19,794 nucleotides of DNA, from contig CAZBRM010000010.1 of the NCBI GenBank assembly GCA_964494655.1, positions 1 through 19,794 of the forward strand, written 5' to 3'. This document shows, one piece after another, positions 6,798-15,055 of this stretch (positions within the stretch are counted from its first letter, which is position 1; the number at the start of each line of letters is the position of its first letter). The notes beneath the pieces were generated by a model. That model made no database searches. It saw only the letters and a program-made list of their open reading frames with translations, and had not been told where the DNA came from. This DNA comes from JAHJQT01 sp964494655. GTDB lineage: Bacteria; Patescibacteriota; Minisyncoccia; Portnoybacterales; UBA2143. The translations under genes were made by a program, and so were the position numbers.

Positions 6798-7391
6798 CTA
6801 ATAATTTTCGCACTGCACTTGATAATATGCTTGTGGATGATCACAAGAAGGACATTTTTCAGGCGCTTCTAGTCCAAAATGGATATAACCGCACTCGCGA
6901 CAAACCCAACTAGTTTCTTGGCTTTTTTTGAATACTGCGCCAGCTTCTACTTGCGCCAATAATTTTTTATATCTTTCTTCATGATGTTCTTCTGCTTTGG
7001 CAATTGAACGTAATCTCCTGGCAATATCTGGCAATCCTTCTTCTTCTGCAACTTTAGCAAATTCAGGATACATTTTTGTATGTTCATAATTTTCACCGTT
7101 AATTGCCGCTTTTAAATTTTCAATTGTCTTACCATAAACTGTTGGCATTCCGGCTTCAACTTTTATTTCATTTTTTTCAACTAAAATCTGATCCGCCTCT
7201 GGCAGAAGTTCCTGAATATGTTCAAATAATCTTTTTGCATGGGTTTTCTCTTGTTCTGCTGTTTCTATAAAAATAGCAGTGATTTGTTCATATCCTTCTT
7301 TTTTTGCAATTTTAGAATAAAAATCATAGCGATTTCTAGCTTGCGATTCTCCAATAAATGATTTTGTTAAATTTTGTATTGTTTTTTTCAT
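6798..7391 (-). CDS. Rubrerythrin
   Basis: Rubrerythrin is a cytoplasmic non-haem diiron peroxidase that reduces hydrogen peroxide with electrons from rubredoxin-type carriers in anaerobes. At 197 residues it has the classic layout. A ferritin-like four-helix bundle (1-150) carries Glu15, the E-x-x-H pair Glu48/His51, Glu100 and Glu103, and a second E-x-x-H (Glu134/His137). A C-terminal rubredoxin-like domain carries Cys164, Cys167, Cys180 and Cys183 in CxxC-x12-CxxC spacing. The domain order is standard, not the reverse form. The ATG is preceded by an A/T-rich stretch without SD, as for typA. It heads a two-gene unit with the Panacea-like protein. It suggests an anaerobic lifestyle with oxygen exposure. 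Confidence 0.95.
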   Translation of the reverse strand: MKKTIQNLTKSFIGESQARNRYDFYSKIAKKEGYEQITAIFIETAEQEKTHAKRLFEHIQELLPEADQILVEKNEIKVEAGMPTVYGKTIENLKAAINGENYEHTKMYPEFAKVAEEEGLPDIARRLRSIAKAEEHHEERYKKLLAQVEAGAVFKKSQETSWVCRECGYIHFGLEAPEKCPSCDHPQAYYQVQCENY

Positions 7392-7476
7392 ATATTTATA
7401 AATTAATTATTAATATTAATTATTCCTTTTCTGATTAAATTTTACCATATTTTTAAAATACGACCAATGCCTATAG

Positions 7477-7510
7477 AAAAGGGCTTCACAGCATTATGCC
7501 ATAAAGCCCT
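7477..7510 (-). terminator. Terminator after the primase-like gene
   Basis: On the minus strand, AGGGCTT and AAGCCCT arms (7504-7510 and 7480-7486) enclose a loop that can form a small GCAT/ATGC hairpin. TTTTC follows. It lies six bases after the stop of the 920-residue gene. Confidence 0.7.
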
Positions 7511-7515
7511 CTACA

Positions 7516-10278
7516 TTAGTCAATTATCCCTAATCCCTCTAAGGGCAAAGCGCCAAACTCTTGTAAAACTTGGTTGAAATCCTTACAAGGATTGCACTTT
7601 GGATAAACTCTTAAAAACTCGGCTGTTAAATTATGAAGTTCTCCTTTATAGCCAAATTCTTTCATTTGTTCAAAAAACTTTTTTGTTGCCTTAACCCCAG
7701 GGCTTTCTTGACTATTTCTTTTAGGCGGATCATTATCAAAGCCAGCCCAAACATGTTTTTTGTTAGATTTGGCAACTTGGAAAAAAATATAGTCGTTCTC
7801 CGTACCTATTAAAGCAATAGCACACTTAACTCCCATTTGATACAAAGACAATAAATCAATAGAGCCCTCAACAACAGCAAGATGTTCTGACTGCGATCTT
7901 ATAGCAGTCATGTTGTAAGCGCCATGTCCAATTCCAGTAAAAGAGTTTTTTAATTTCCGATGTGTCATTTTTCGATCTGATGTCCAAGTGGCTCTCCCAT
8001 AAATACTAGTTATTGCCCCATCTGGTAAGGTTAAAGGAAATGTTACTCTCCGATCCAATATCAATTTAGGTAGGCCAGGCTTACCATATGATGTTTCTCT
8101 GACTAAATCCTGCTGCCGCATGCCAAAATCATAAAAAACAGAACATAAATCTGATTTTGGAGAAACATTAGAGGCAAATGTCAAGAAACCATAATAAATC
8201 AGTTGCTGATAAGTAATTCCTCTATCCAGCAATCCTCTGATCAAATTATCACTGCCATAGCCCGCTCCAAACTGATAAGCCAACGACAAATCAATTCGCC
8301 GTTCCTTCTCTAAATAAGACTGTCCATCAGGATTTCTTCTTAATTCCTGCTGCAGAATTTCTTGGACCATATTCATAACTCTAAGATGATCCTTTGGAAG
8401 AATTGGATCCTCAAGCTTATCCGCGCTTATTTTACGACCAACAAGAAACTTAATCTTGCCCGTTAAATCTTTTGGCACAGATCCAGACAAAATCTTGCCT
8501 TTTAATCCGCACCCCAACCCAAAACAATGGAATAATCCCAACTGAACATTTATGTTCATTGAAGGGTCTGCTTCTTTATGGTTTGGGTCCAGACACTTAA
8601 TAAAGCCGCCAGTGCTAGAATTAAAATGCTTTACTTTGAGACGACTATTCTTAATTGCTTCAAGTAATTGGTCATAATGCAAACGATAAAGAGTTTTACC
8701 TTCTTTGGTAATAACTTGCTCAATAATTTTATCATCATCAATAAATTGCCTTGAGTTGTTAATCGCCTGGACAAGCACTGAATTATTGTTTTGAATATCA
8801 GAAAAAAAACTTGTTTGCGAATTTTGCCATACATTTTGTCTGTAACGTTTAGATCTCCCAGTTAATCTAATAACGGAATTGACTAATTCCATCATTAGAA
8901 GCTCTCGATAAGCAAAAGCTTTTGTGTCTACCCAAGGGCCAGCAATCATTTTATGAAATAATTCTTCTATCTCATCTCTTTGAATCGCTATTCGATGAAT
9001 AAGTGGTGATGTTGTAGGCATAATATATACAATTTGCCCTTCCTTAAAAAAGAAATAATTGTCAAAATATTCTTTTGAGCCAAGACCCATCATTTCGCAA
9101 ACACCATAATTAGCTAACAATAAATACCTCATCACTTGCCAGCGGTGCTTATTAATAGGACTTTTTTTCACTTTTTCCGATTCTATAATGCCCTTACCTA
9201 TATCTGCATCTCCTATGGCAAATTTTAGTTCCCAAATTCTAGTTCGAAATTGCGGACCGAAAATTTGGAACAAGTTTTTAATTAACTGAGGCACAGATTT
9301 AAACCGCTGTTTTGATATGGTTTCCAAGAGAATCAGTTGACTTTGACTAATCCAACTACTTTCGGTAAAAATTTCAAGCCCGTCTATTATTCCACCACCA
9401 ATCAGAGCAGTAGAATTAAAAACATTAATTTCTTTAAAAAAGGCTCGCGGCGTTCTTTGATAAAATCGATCTAACGCTCCGATCCAACTCATTAAAGTTA
9501 ATAGATAGTAGTGCAAAGATTGGTATCCATATTTTTTTACATGAGGAGACAACGCATTTATATATGGACCATATAACGCATAAAACATCTCCTCTAAAGT
9601 ATTAATACTGCTCTTTAAAAACCCTAATCTATTATCTTTATCCCTTATTTCAGCAGACAAAACGGCCCAAAACTGTCTTAAGGTGTTTAAATATTCTCCT
9701 TCAAGATCTCCTTTATCCTTAGATATTCTACGCGCCCAAACTAAGGATTCTCTAATATCAAACATCTCTATTTGTTCGGGCTCCAAGCTGAACAATGAAT
9801 AGTTTTTGGACGCATTGCTAAGTAGAACGTTGTTGATAAATGTTAAATCTGGCACTTGGTTCTTAAGAATATCTCCCACGACCTGATGACTGACCGTTCC
9901 AAATGGGAAATGTAAAGTACTCATCAAATTATCGTCAGGATTTCTGTTTCGATCTATTAAACTCCCAAATTCCATTTCTAGCTGACGCAGAAGATTGATG
10001 GTTCGTGACTTTTTCTTGAAATCGCCACAGCCAATTTTTACATTATCGCTTATTTCGTTAGATAATTTTTTGATTAAATCAATCAAAACTTCGCAGGCCT
10101 CAACATCATTTTCTGCTTTGCCCTGTTTTTGAAGCAAAACAATCAAATATTGGACTATACTATTTCTCTCATTGCCGTTCATTTCTTTCAATAGCTCTTG
10201 CGCCTCGGAAGAGAGGCCTTTAAGTTGATTTGAACTGAAACCCATATTTGCCAAATTGCCCAATTCTAACTGCTCCAT
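7516..10278 (-). CDS. Large DnaG-like primase-type protein with novel N-terminus
   Basis: This 920-residue protein has a C-terminal third that reads as a DnaG-type primase. It has a CHC2-like zinc finger (Cys562, His567, Cys585, Cys590) and then a Toprim_N-like region (about 655-795) with a YLEKERRIDLSLAYQFGAGYG-like start, RRVTFPLTLPDG and YGRAT. The TOPRIM domain carries VVEGSIDLL (Glu804, Asp808) and FDND (Asp848, Asp850). The zinc-finger spacings are C-x4-H and C-x4-C instead of the usual C-x2-H and C-x2-C. Residues 1-540 are helical and unrecognised, and there is no DnaB-binding C-terminal domain. It would make RNA primers or act on DNA ends for a mobile element; this is not the housekeeping DnaG layout. 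AAGGAG eight bases before the ATG fixes the start. Confidence 0.85.
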   Translation of the reverse strand: MEQLELGNLANMGFSSNQLKGLSSEAQELLKEMNGNERNSIVQYLIVLLQKQGKAENDVEACEVLIDLIKKLSNEISDNVKIGCGDFKKKSRTINLLRQLEMEFGSLIDRNRNPDDNLMSTLHFPFGTVSHQVVGDILKNQVPDLTFINNVLLSNASKNYSLFSLEPEQIEMFDIRESLVWARRISKDKGDLEGEYLNTLRQFWAVLSAEIRDKDNRLGFLKSSINTLEEMFYALYGPYINALSPHVKKYGYQSLHYYLLTLMSWIGALDRFYQRTPRAFFKEINVFNSTALIGGGIIDGLEIFTESSWISQSQLILLETISKQRFKSVPQLIKNLFQIFGPQFRTRIWELKFAIGDADIGKGIIESEKVKKSPINKHRWQVMRYLLLANYGVCEMMGLGSKEYFDNYFFFKEGQIVYIMPTTSPLIHRIAIQRDEIEELFHKMIAGPWVDTKAFAYRELLMMELVNSVIRLTGRSKRYRQNVWQNSQTSFFSDIQNNNSVLVQAINNSRQFIDDDKIIEQVITKEGKTLYRLHYDQLLEAIKNSRLKVKHFNSSTGGFIKCLDPNHKEADPSMNINVQLGLFHCFGLGCGLKGKILSGSVPKDLTGKIKFLVGRKISADKLEDPILPKDHLRVMNMVQEILQQELRRNPDGQSYLEKERRIDLSLAYQFGAGYGSDNLIRGLLDRGITYQQLIYYGFLTFASNVSPKSDLCSVFYDFGMRQQDLVRETSYGKPGLPKLILDRRVTFPLTLPDGAITSIYGRATWTSDRKMTHRKLKNSFTGIGHGAYNMTAIRSQSEHLAVVEGSIDLLSLYQMGVKCAIALIGTENDYIFFQVAKSNKKHVWAGFDNDPPKRNSQESPGVKATKKFFEQMKEFGYKGELHNLTAEFLRVYPKCNPCKDFNQVLQEFGALPLEGLGIID

Positions 10279-10353
10279 GGCCTCTTCTCCTTTCTTTCAG
10301 ATTTTTTATATAAATGTTAAAGAGCGTCAGTTAATAATATTATAGGAGATTAC

Positions 10354-10390
10354 AAAAAGCAAGCGGGCGTATCTTAACGACACACCCGCT
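10354..10390 (-). terminator. Terminator between the coiled-coil gene and the primase-like gene
   Basis: On the minus strand, AGCGGGTGT (10382-10390) pairs with ACGCCCGCT (10362-10370), with one G-U. After TGC a run of five T follows. It lies 12 bases beyond the stop of the gene at 10403, so the primase-like gene probably has its own promoter or depends on read-through. Confidence 0.65.
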
Positions 10391-10402
10391 GTTACCTCCT
10401 TA

Positions 10403-11272
10403 TTACGATTGTTTTACCTGCGCCCATTTGCTAGCCAATCCATCTCTTCGATGTAGGCGCACATACTGATCTGTTTTCTCAGACCGAAGACTGCCCCGAA
10501 GAATTCTTTGGGCTTCGGATAACTCGGGGAATACTTTATTGTCAATATCTAAGCCCAGGAAAACGTACAATTTCGGGCCTATCTTGAACTGTGTTTTCTC
10601 GAGCAGAATTTCTTGCAAAAGATCAAACAACGCTTGCGTTGATTGATTCATCTCTCTAGATGGCCTAATTCGTTCAAAAAACTTATTTATCCACTCTCTG
10701 GCCTCAAGAGCCATATCGGCTTCAATTCTTGACACAGCATTAACCATTGCTCGAACTCGCCTCGTCTTATCCGAATGAGTGAATGTTTTTTGTGATCGTA
10801 GTTGACCATCCAACCCAATCAAAAACGGAGATACGTGTTTGAATAAATAATCGTCTTTTGCATCTCGTGCCATAACCACAGCATCATTCAGAAAAAAAAC
10901 CTGTTCGACTATTTCATTATCTCTTCTTTGATAAGCCCGTGCTTGTTCCACTAGAGTGGCTAGCGCAATTTCCAGTCTACTTTTTTCTGCTTGAGCTTTG
11001 ATTATCGCTTCTCGCACTTCATCTCGTTTTATACCTAATTCAGGAGATTGCTCATGAAATTCTTTAATTATCTCCCTTTTCCTGGCCGCTTTTTGACTCG
11101 TCAATTGTCTTTCAGTTTTCATGCTCGCCAAGTAGTCCACCGCTTTGTTATAGACAGCATACATTTTCCTCCACTTAGCCCTGATACCTTTTTCTTCACG
11201 CATAAACTTTTTGATTTCAGTATCGCACTTACTTATTAGCTTTTTTAAACCTGATATTGTCTCGTTCATCAT
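10403..11272 (-). CDS. Hypothetical coiled-coil protein
   Basis: I do not recognise this 289-residue protein. The first 125 residues are a charged coiled coil with many Lys/Arg/Glu, and the remainder is helical and basic with no membrane segment or Cys cluster. Two start codons occur in tandem (ATGATG, 11272 and 11269). GGAGG lies three bases before the first and six before the second, so the second fits the usual spacing better. The DNA is clearly less A/T-rich than the envelope genes: two sampled 60-base lines have 30 and 26 G/C, against 12 in one line of the membrane-fusion gene. It lies 14 bases after the methyltransferase and before the primase-like gene, and probably belongs to the same acquired module. 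Confidence 0.8.
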   Translation of the reverse strand: MMNETISGLKKLISKCDTEIKKFMREEKGIRAKWRKMYAVYNKAVDYLASMKTERQLTSQKAARKREIIKEFHEQSPELGIKRDEVREAIIKAQAEKSRLEIALATLVEQARAYQRRDNEIVEQVFFLNDAVVMARDAKDDYLFKHVSPFLIGLDGQLRSQKTFTHSDKTRRVRAMVNAVSRIEADMALEAREWINKFFERIRPSREMNQSTQALFDLLQEILLEKTQFKIGPKLYVFLGLDIDNKVFPELSEAQRILRGSLRSEKTDQYVRLHRRDGLASKWAQVKQS

Positions 11273-11286
11273 AAACCTCCTTTATT

Positions 11287-12072
11287 TTAATTTTTCTGCA
11301 TTATTGCAATAATTCTTCTGCTTTCTTTATAACTTACTGGATCTAAAGCCGTTGCTAATGATTTAGCGAGAACAATTTTTCCTAAATACCAATTGGTCTG
11401 ATTAAACAAATCTAAAAGATTATTAATGTCCCATAATTGAATATCAAGGCGAAATTCATTTTTTCTTTGATATCCCCGATGGTCAATTGTGGTCATAGAT
11501 AATCGCGAGGCATCATAACGGATATACCTATAGATGGAACCCTCTCCTAGATGCGTCTCTTTATCTAGAAGCGCAACATTTTCAACCCATTCTTTATTCA
11601 TAATATCCAGGACTAGAAATCCACCTGGTCTCACAAGATAATGACAGGATTCCAAGATTTTTTCATTTTTTTGATCATCATAATAACCAAAACTAGAAAA
11701 AAGGCATATAACTCCATTATAGATCTCTTTATCTATGGGGAAATATTTTTTTAAATCCCGCATATCACAGACTTGGAATGATACTGTTTTTAGACCTTGC
11801 CGTTTTGCCTTATTCTTGGCTATGTTTATAAATGAACGCGAAATGTCTAAACCTAATACATGCACTCCACGTTTAGCCAGAATACAGCTATGTCTGCCTA
11901 GCCCGCACCCAAGATCAATAAGACGCAGACCTGGAAGTTTATATCCTAATTCCAACAACAATGTTTCCAATGAATTAACTTCTTGTTTAGCAACTTGTTC
12001 CCTCGCTTGCAGATGATGGACATAAAGCTCCGGATCATCTACAAATAACGCATCTGTCCAATGATCAGTCAT
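11287..12072 (-). CDS. Class I SAM-dependent methyltransferase
   Basis: This 261-residue Rossmann-fold methyltransferase has motif I LIDLGCGLGR at 51-60, an acidic residue after strand 2 (GLDIS, Asp77), CDMRD at 102-106, and a motif IV region VICLFSSFGYY (121-131). LVRPGGFLVLDIMN follows (about 146-159). FSSFGYY lacks the NPPY/DPPY of DNA amino-methyltransferases, so a small molecule, a protein or an RNA base is more likely, but the substrate cannot be read. The frame is open up to an ATG at 12126 that sits in the typA terminator stem. I choose the ATG at 12072, because GGAGG lies eight bases before it and the family homology begins there. The coiled-coil gene follows after 14 bases. Confidence 0.88.
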   Translation of the reverse strand: MTDHWTDALFVDDPELYVHHLQAREQVAKQEVNSLETLLLELGYKLPGLRLIDLGCGLGRHSCILAKRGVHVLGLDISRSFINIAKNKAKRQGLKTVSFQVCDMRDLKKYFPIDKEIYNGVICLFSSFGYYDDQKNEKILESCHYLVRPGGFLVLDIMNKEWVENVALLDKETHLGEGSIYRYIRYDASRLSMTTIDHRGYQRKNEFRLDIQLWDINNLLDLFNQTNWYLGKIVLAKSLATALDPVSYKESRRIIAIMQKN

Positions 12073-12115
12073 TATCCTTACCTCCATATATTTATATTCA
12101 TTTGTTAAAAGACAT

Positions 12116-12141
12116 AAAAAAAGCATACCCCAAAAGTATGC
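12116..12141 (-). terminator. Terminator of typA
   Basis: On the minus strand, GCATAC (12136-12141) pairs with GTATGC (12123-12128) around a seven-base loop, followed by seven T. It lies 40 bases after the typA stop and excludes the longer start proposed by the open frame of the methyltransferase. Confidence 0.8.
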
Positions 12142-12180
12142 CCGTTGTCAAACTCTAACGCAGAATAGCTTTTTTTATTT

Positions 12181-13977
12181 TTATACCAATCCTCTTGTTT
12201 TTTTAACCTTTTCTATTTGAGTTAAATATTCTTTTCTTAATCTAATATTTTTCGGAGTAATTTCTAGAAATTCATCATCTTTCATAATTTCCAGACCCCT
12301 TTCCAGCGTTATTTCCATTGGAGAAGTTAAAACAATAGAATCATCAGACCCAGAAGCTCTAATATTAGTCAGCTTCTTTCCCTTAATTGGATTTACCCAC
12401 ATATCATTTTTTTTTGAGATATTGCCTATAACCATCCCGCTGTAAACTTCAGTATTTGGATGAATATAAATTTTACCTCTTTCTTCTAAATTCCATAAGG
12501 CATAAGCTAAAGTTTTTCCGTTTTTCATAGAAACCATAGATCCAAGCTCATGCTTATCAATATCGCCTGCATATTCTTTGAACCCAATGACCCGACTAGT
12601 AAAAATACCCTCGCCTTTTGTATCAATTATAAAATCTCCACGATAACCTAAAATGCCACGAGTTGGAATTTCAAAAATTAATCTTTGATTATTTTGTTCT
12701 GACTTCATATCAATCATTTTGCCTTTTCTTTTAGATAATTTTTCAATAACCATGCCAGTCATTTCTTTCGGCACATCTATTATTACTTCTTCATATGGTT
12801 CTTGCTTTAATCCACCTTCATTTTTAATAATTACCTTGGGCTGGGAAACCTGCATTTCAAAATCTTCTCTTCTCATATTCTCTAAAAGAATAGCAATATG
12901 CAATTCTCCTCTGCCGTAAATTTTATAATGTCCGCCTGTTGTATTAAAATCAATTTTCAAACCAACATTAACTTCTAACTCTTTTTCTAGTCTCTCCTTT
13001 AATTTACTATTAGTTATATATTTTCCTTCTTGACCGGCAAAAGGAGAATTATTCACCATTAAATCAAGCGAAATTGTTGGCTCATCAATTTTAATAGCTG
13101 GCAACATTTCTTGATCTTTATCTTGGCAAATTGTTTCTCCAATATATATATCTGGCAAACCCGCTATCATTACAATATCACCAGCAACCGCTTCATCAAC
13201 TTCTTTTCTGTTTAATCCATAAAAAGTATATAAATTGCTTATTTTGCCCATCCTATATTTATCTTCGCCTTTTTTTATAACCACCGTCATACCCTTTTTT
13301 ACCTTCCCCTCATATATTCTGCCAATAGCCATTCTTCCTATATAATTATCATAAGCCAGATTGAAAGACTGCATTCTTAAGGGTTTTTTATTCATTTCAT
13401 CACTTGAAGCCGGATTTACTGTTTTCAATATTAAATCAAGAAGCGGAGATAAATCCTCATCTTTGTCGTCTAATTTTCTTTTTGCAATTCCTTGCTTGGA
13501 GATAGCGTAAATTGTTTCAAAATCAAGCTGTTCATTGCTGGCCCCTAAGCTCATAAACAACTCCAGTATCATATTGTGAACTTCGTTTGGTCTTGCGGCT
13601 GGCTTATCTATTTTATTAATTACTACTATCGGTTTTAAATTGAGTTCTAACGACCTTTTTAATACAAATTTTGTCTGAGGCATAGGCCCCTCTTGAGCAT
13701 CTACTAAAAGTAAAACAGAATCAATGGACCTTAAAATTCTTTCTACTTCTGAGCTAAAATCAGCATGACCCGGAGTGTCAACAATATTTATTTTTGTGCC
13801 CTTATAGATTAAGGAAGTGTTTTTTGAGTAAATTGTAATTCCTCTCTCTTTTTCTAATGCGTTTGAATCCATACTAATATTTTCATCAGCCATTTTTGTC
13901 TGGTGCATTAAAGCATCGGTTAAAGTTGTTTTCCCATGATTTACATGGGCAATAATTGCAATATTTCTTATTTCCAT
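12181..13977 (-). CDS. typA: Translational GTPase TypA/BipA
   Basis: TypA/BipA is a ribosome-associated GTPase of the EF-G/LepA superfamily that helps 50S assembly and growth under stress. From the chosen start the protein is 598 residues, the family's normal length. G1 is AHVNHGKT (10-17), G2 ERGITI (44-49), G3 DTPGHADF (67-74) and G4 NKID (121-124). EF-Tu domain II, an EF-G-like domain (EPYEEVIIDVPKEMTG) and the BipA-specific C-terminus follow. The G1 Asp common in the family is Asn13 here. The frame opens at a TTG (14013), but the ATG at 13977 starts at the canonical MEIRNIAIIAHV. No SD is present, and the sequence before the ATG is A/T only. A hairpin with a T-tract lies 19-44 bases upstream. 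Confidence 0.96.
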   Translation of the reverse strand: MEIRNIAIIAHVNHGKTTLTDALMHQTKMADENISMDSNALEKERGITIYSKNTSLIYKGTKINIVDTPGHADFSSEVERILRSIDSVLLLVDAQEGPMPQTKFVLKRSLELNLKPIVVINKIDKPAARPNEVHNMILELFMSLGASNEQLDFETIYAISKQGIAKRKLDDKDEDLSPLLDLILKTVNPASSDEMNKKPLRMQSFNLAYDNYIGRMAIGRIYEGKVKKGMTVVIKKGEDKYRMGKISNLYTFYGLNRKEVDEAVAGDIVMIAGLPDIYIGETICQDKDQEMLPAIKIDEPTISLDLMVNNSPFAGQEGKYITNSKLKERLEKELEVNVGLKIDFNTTGGHYKIYGRGELHIAILLENMRREDFEMQVSQPKVIIKNEGGLKQEPYEEVIIDVPKEMTGMVIEKLSKRKGKMIDMKSEQNNQRLIFEIPTRGILGYRGDFIIDTKGEGIFTSRVIGFKEYAGDIDKHELGSMVSMKNGKTLAYALWNLEERGKIYIHPNTEVYSGMVIGNISKKNDMWVNPIKGKKLTNIRASGSDDSIVLTSPMEITLERGLEIMKDDEFLEITPKNIRLRKEYLTQIEKVKKTRGLV

Positions 13978-13995
13978 ATATTTATTAATTTCCAA

Positions 13996-14021
13996 TAAAA
14001 ACGCCTCGCCCAAAGCGAGAC
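13996..14021 (-). terminator. Terminator-like hairpin just upstream of typA
   Basis: On the minus strand, GTCTCGC (14015-14021) pairs with GCGAGGC (14003-14009), with one G-U, around a five-base loop. GTTTTTATT follows. It may end the transcript of the Cys-rich gene at 14172, but its place so near the SD-less typA start also allows attenuation of typA. Confidence 0.6.
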
Positions 14022-14171
14022 CAGCTAATAAATGTAAAACTATTCTAAGGTCTGACCTCTGCGTTATAAATCAATATTCATATATCTAAATTACCATAAA
14101 ATAAAGTATATTACAACCCTCCGAGGAACACTTTAAAACACCCCAACTATTAGCTGAAGTGCTTTTTTTGA

Positions 14172-14627
14172 TTAAAAAAGGTTCGGTAAAATTAAATCAA
14201 CGGATTTGGCCTTAATAATTCTCTTTATTACTTCATTCATATCAACATTGAGACGAAGAGCTTTAGTAATAACAGCCCTCAAAATACAAACAGTTATTGA
14301 ATTTCCGGTAATAAGAGATGCGCCTTGCGCCCAATCATTCAAATTTTCAATTTCCTCCAGCGGCAATTCTGTTTGAAGCATCAGATATATCTCCTCTGCT
14401 CCGGCTTTGTTTTCTGTTATCATTTCCTCAATACAAATCTTACAGGCCGTGGTCCCATCGTCAATAAATCTCAAATGAGGTTCTTTGTGCTTCAAGCAAA
14501 AAGCAGATGATTTCAAAGCGCAATCCTCACATATTATTTCATATGATTTCTCGCCTGGCTCTTTCATTGGTAAAAGCACGGGTATCTCAAAATTATCCCC
14601 ACATCTTTCACATCCCTCACATTCCAT
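14172..14627 (-). CDS. Hypothetical Cys-rich, probably zinc-binding protein
   Basis: I do not recognise this 151-residue protein. The N-terminal half has Cys3, Cys6, Cys9, then Cys33/Cys36, Cys44, His47, His51, and Cys62/Cys65. That is enough ligands for two or three zinc sites in a treble-clef or zinc-ribbon arrangement. The C-terminal half is an alpha-helical, Leu/Ile/Glu-rich domain without Cys clusters. Such a layout suits a protein- or nucleic-acid-binding adaptor. GGAGG lies six bases before the ATG and overlaps the stop codon of the upstream 84-residue gene, so the two genes are probably translationally coupled. Confidence 0.75.
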   Translation of the reverse strand: MECEGCERCGDNFEIPVLLPMKEPGEKSYEIICEDCALKSSAFCLKHKEPHLRFIDDGTTACKICIEEMITENKAGAEEIYLMLQTELPLEEIENLNDWAQGASLITGNSITVCILRAVITKALRLNVDMNEVIKRIIKAKSVDLILPNLF

Positions 14628-14637
14628 AGCATTCCTC

Positions 14638-14892
14638 CTAATCGAAATGGGCTACTTCTTCAACTTCATTAAAAGAGATTGTTTCAATCTCTCCCATACC
14701 CCCACCGCCACCAAAGTGCATAAAACCCTTCGTGTCAATGCTGGCCTTGTCTTCATCCACCTTTACCACTTCACCAATAAGAGGCGTGTCGCCAAAAGAA
14801 GAAACTCTTTTTTTGATGACAATTATTACATCCCTGCCCCTTAACTTTTCAAATTCTCTCCTAGTCCTTAGCCGATCAGATAATTCCTCCAT
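14638..14892 (-). CDS. Hypothetical small beta-rich protein
   Basis: I do not recognise this 84-residue protein. A basic helix (1-18, LRTRREFEKLRGRD) leads into alternating strands (DVIIVIKKR, PLIGEVVKVDEDKASIDTKG) and a GGGGG loop at about 60-65 before an acidic end. The strand pattern resembles a small SH3-like barrel, which is inference. AAAAGGAG lies about ten bases before the ATG. It is the first gene of a two-gene unit driven by an extended -10 promoter, followed directly by the Cys-rich gene. Confidence 0.72.
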   Translation of the reverse strand: MEELSDRLRTRREFEKLRGRDVIIVIKKRVSSFGDTPLIGEVVKVDEDKASIDTKGFMHFGGGGGMGEIETISFNEVEEVAHFD

Positions 14893-14950
14893 TTCTACAA
14901 TCTCCTTTTCTATAAAAGATTAATATTAAAATTATAAGGTACTATTATTA

Positions 14951-14978
14951 ATAATAGCATAAAATTATAATTAGTCAA
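14951..14978 (-). promoter_or_regulatory. Extended -10 promoter overlapped by a palindrome
   Basis: On the minus strand, TTGACT (14973-14978) and TATTAT (14951-14956) are spaced 16 bases apart, with TGC directly before the -10 box. A perfect 16-bp palindrome (14942-14957) covers the -10 box and could be an operator. The pair of genes starting at 14892 would be controlled from here. Confidence 0.55.
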
Positions 14979-15011
14979 ATGAATGTACTTGGCGGGTAAT
15001 ATTAGAATTTG

Positions 15012-15049
15012 TTTTATAGGGCTAAACCATTTGGTTAAGCCCTATAAAA
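15012..15049 (-). terminator. Terminator of the cyclotransferase-like gene
   Basis: The arms at 15012-15028 and 15033-15049 pair almost perfectly, with one A-A mismatch, around a four-base loop. A-rich and T-rich ends lie on both sides, so it can act in both directions. It lies seven bases after the stop of the minus-strand gene at 15056. Confidence 0.75.
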
Positions 15050-15055
15050 ACTGGA

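Noticed and set aside
12073..12126. Longer methyltransferase start at 12126
   Set aside because: That ATG lies in the typA terminator stem, while a GGAGG site serves the ATG at 12072.
14125..14168. Plus-strand terminator made of AACACTT and AAGTGCT arms with seven T
   Set aside because: The stem is short with a mismatch and a long loop, and no plus-strand gene precedes it.
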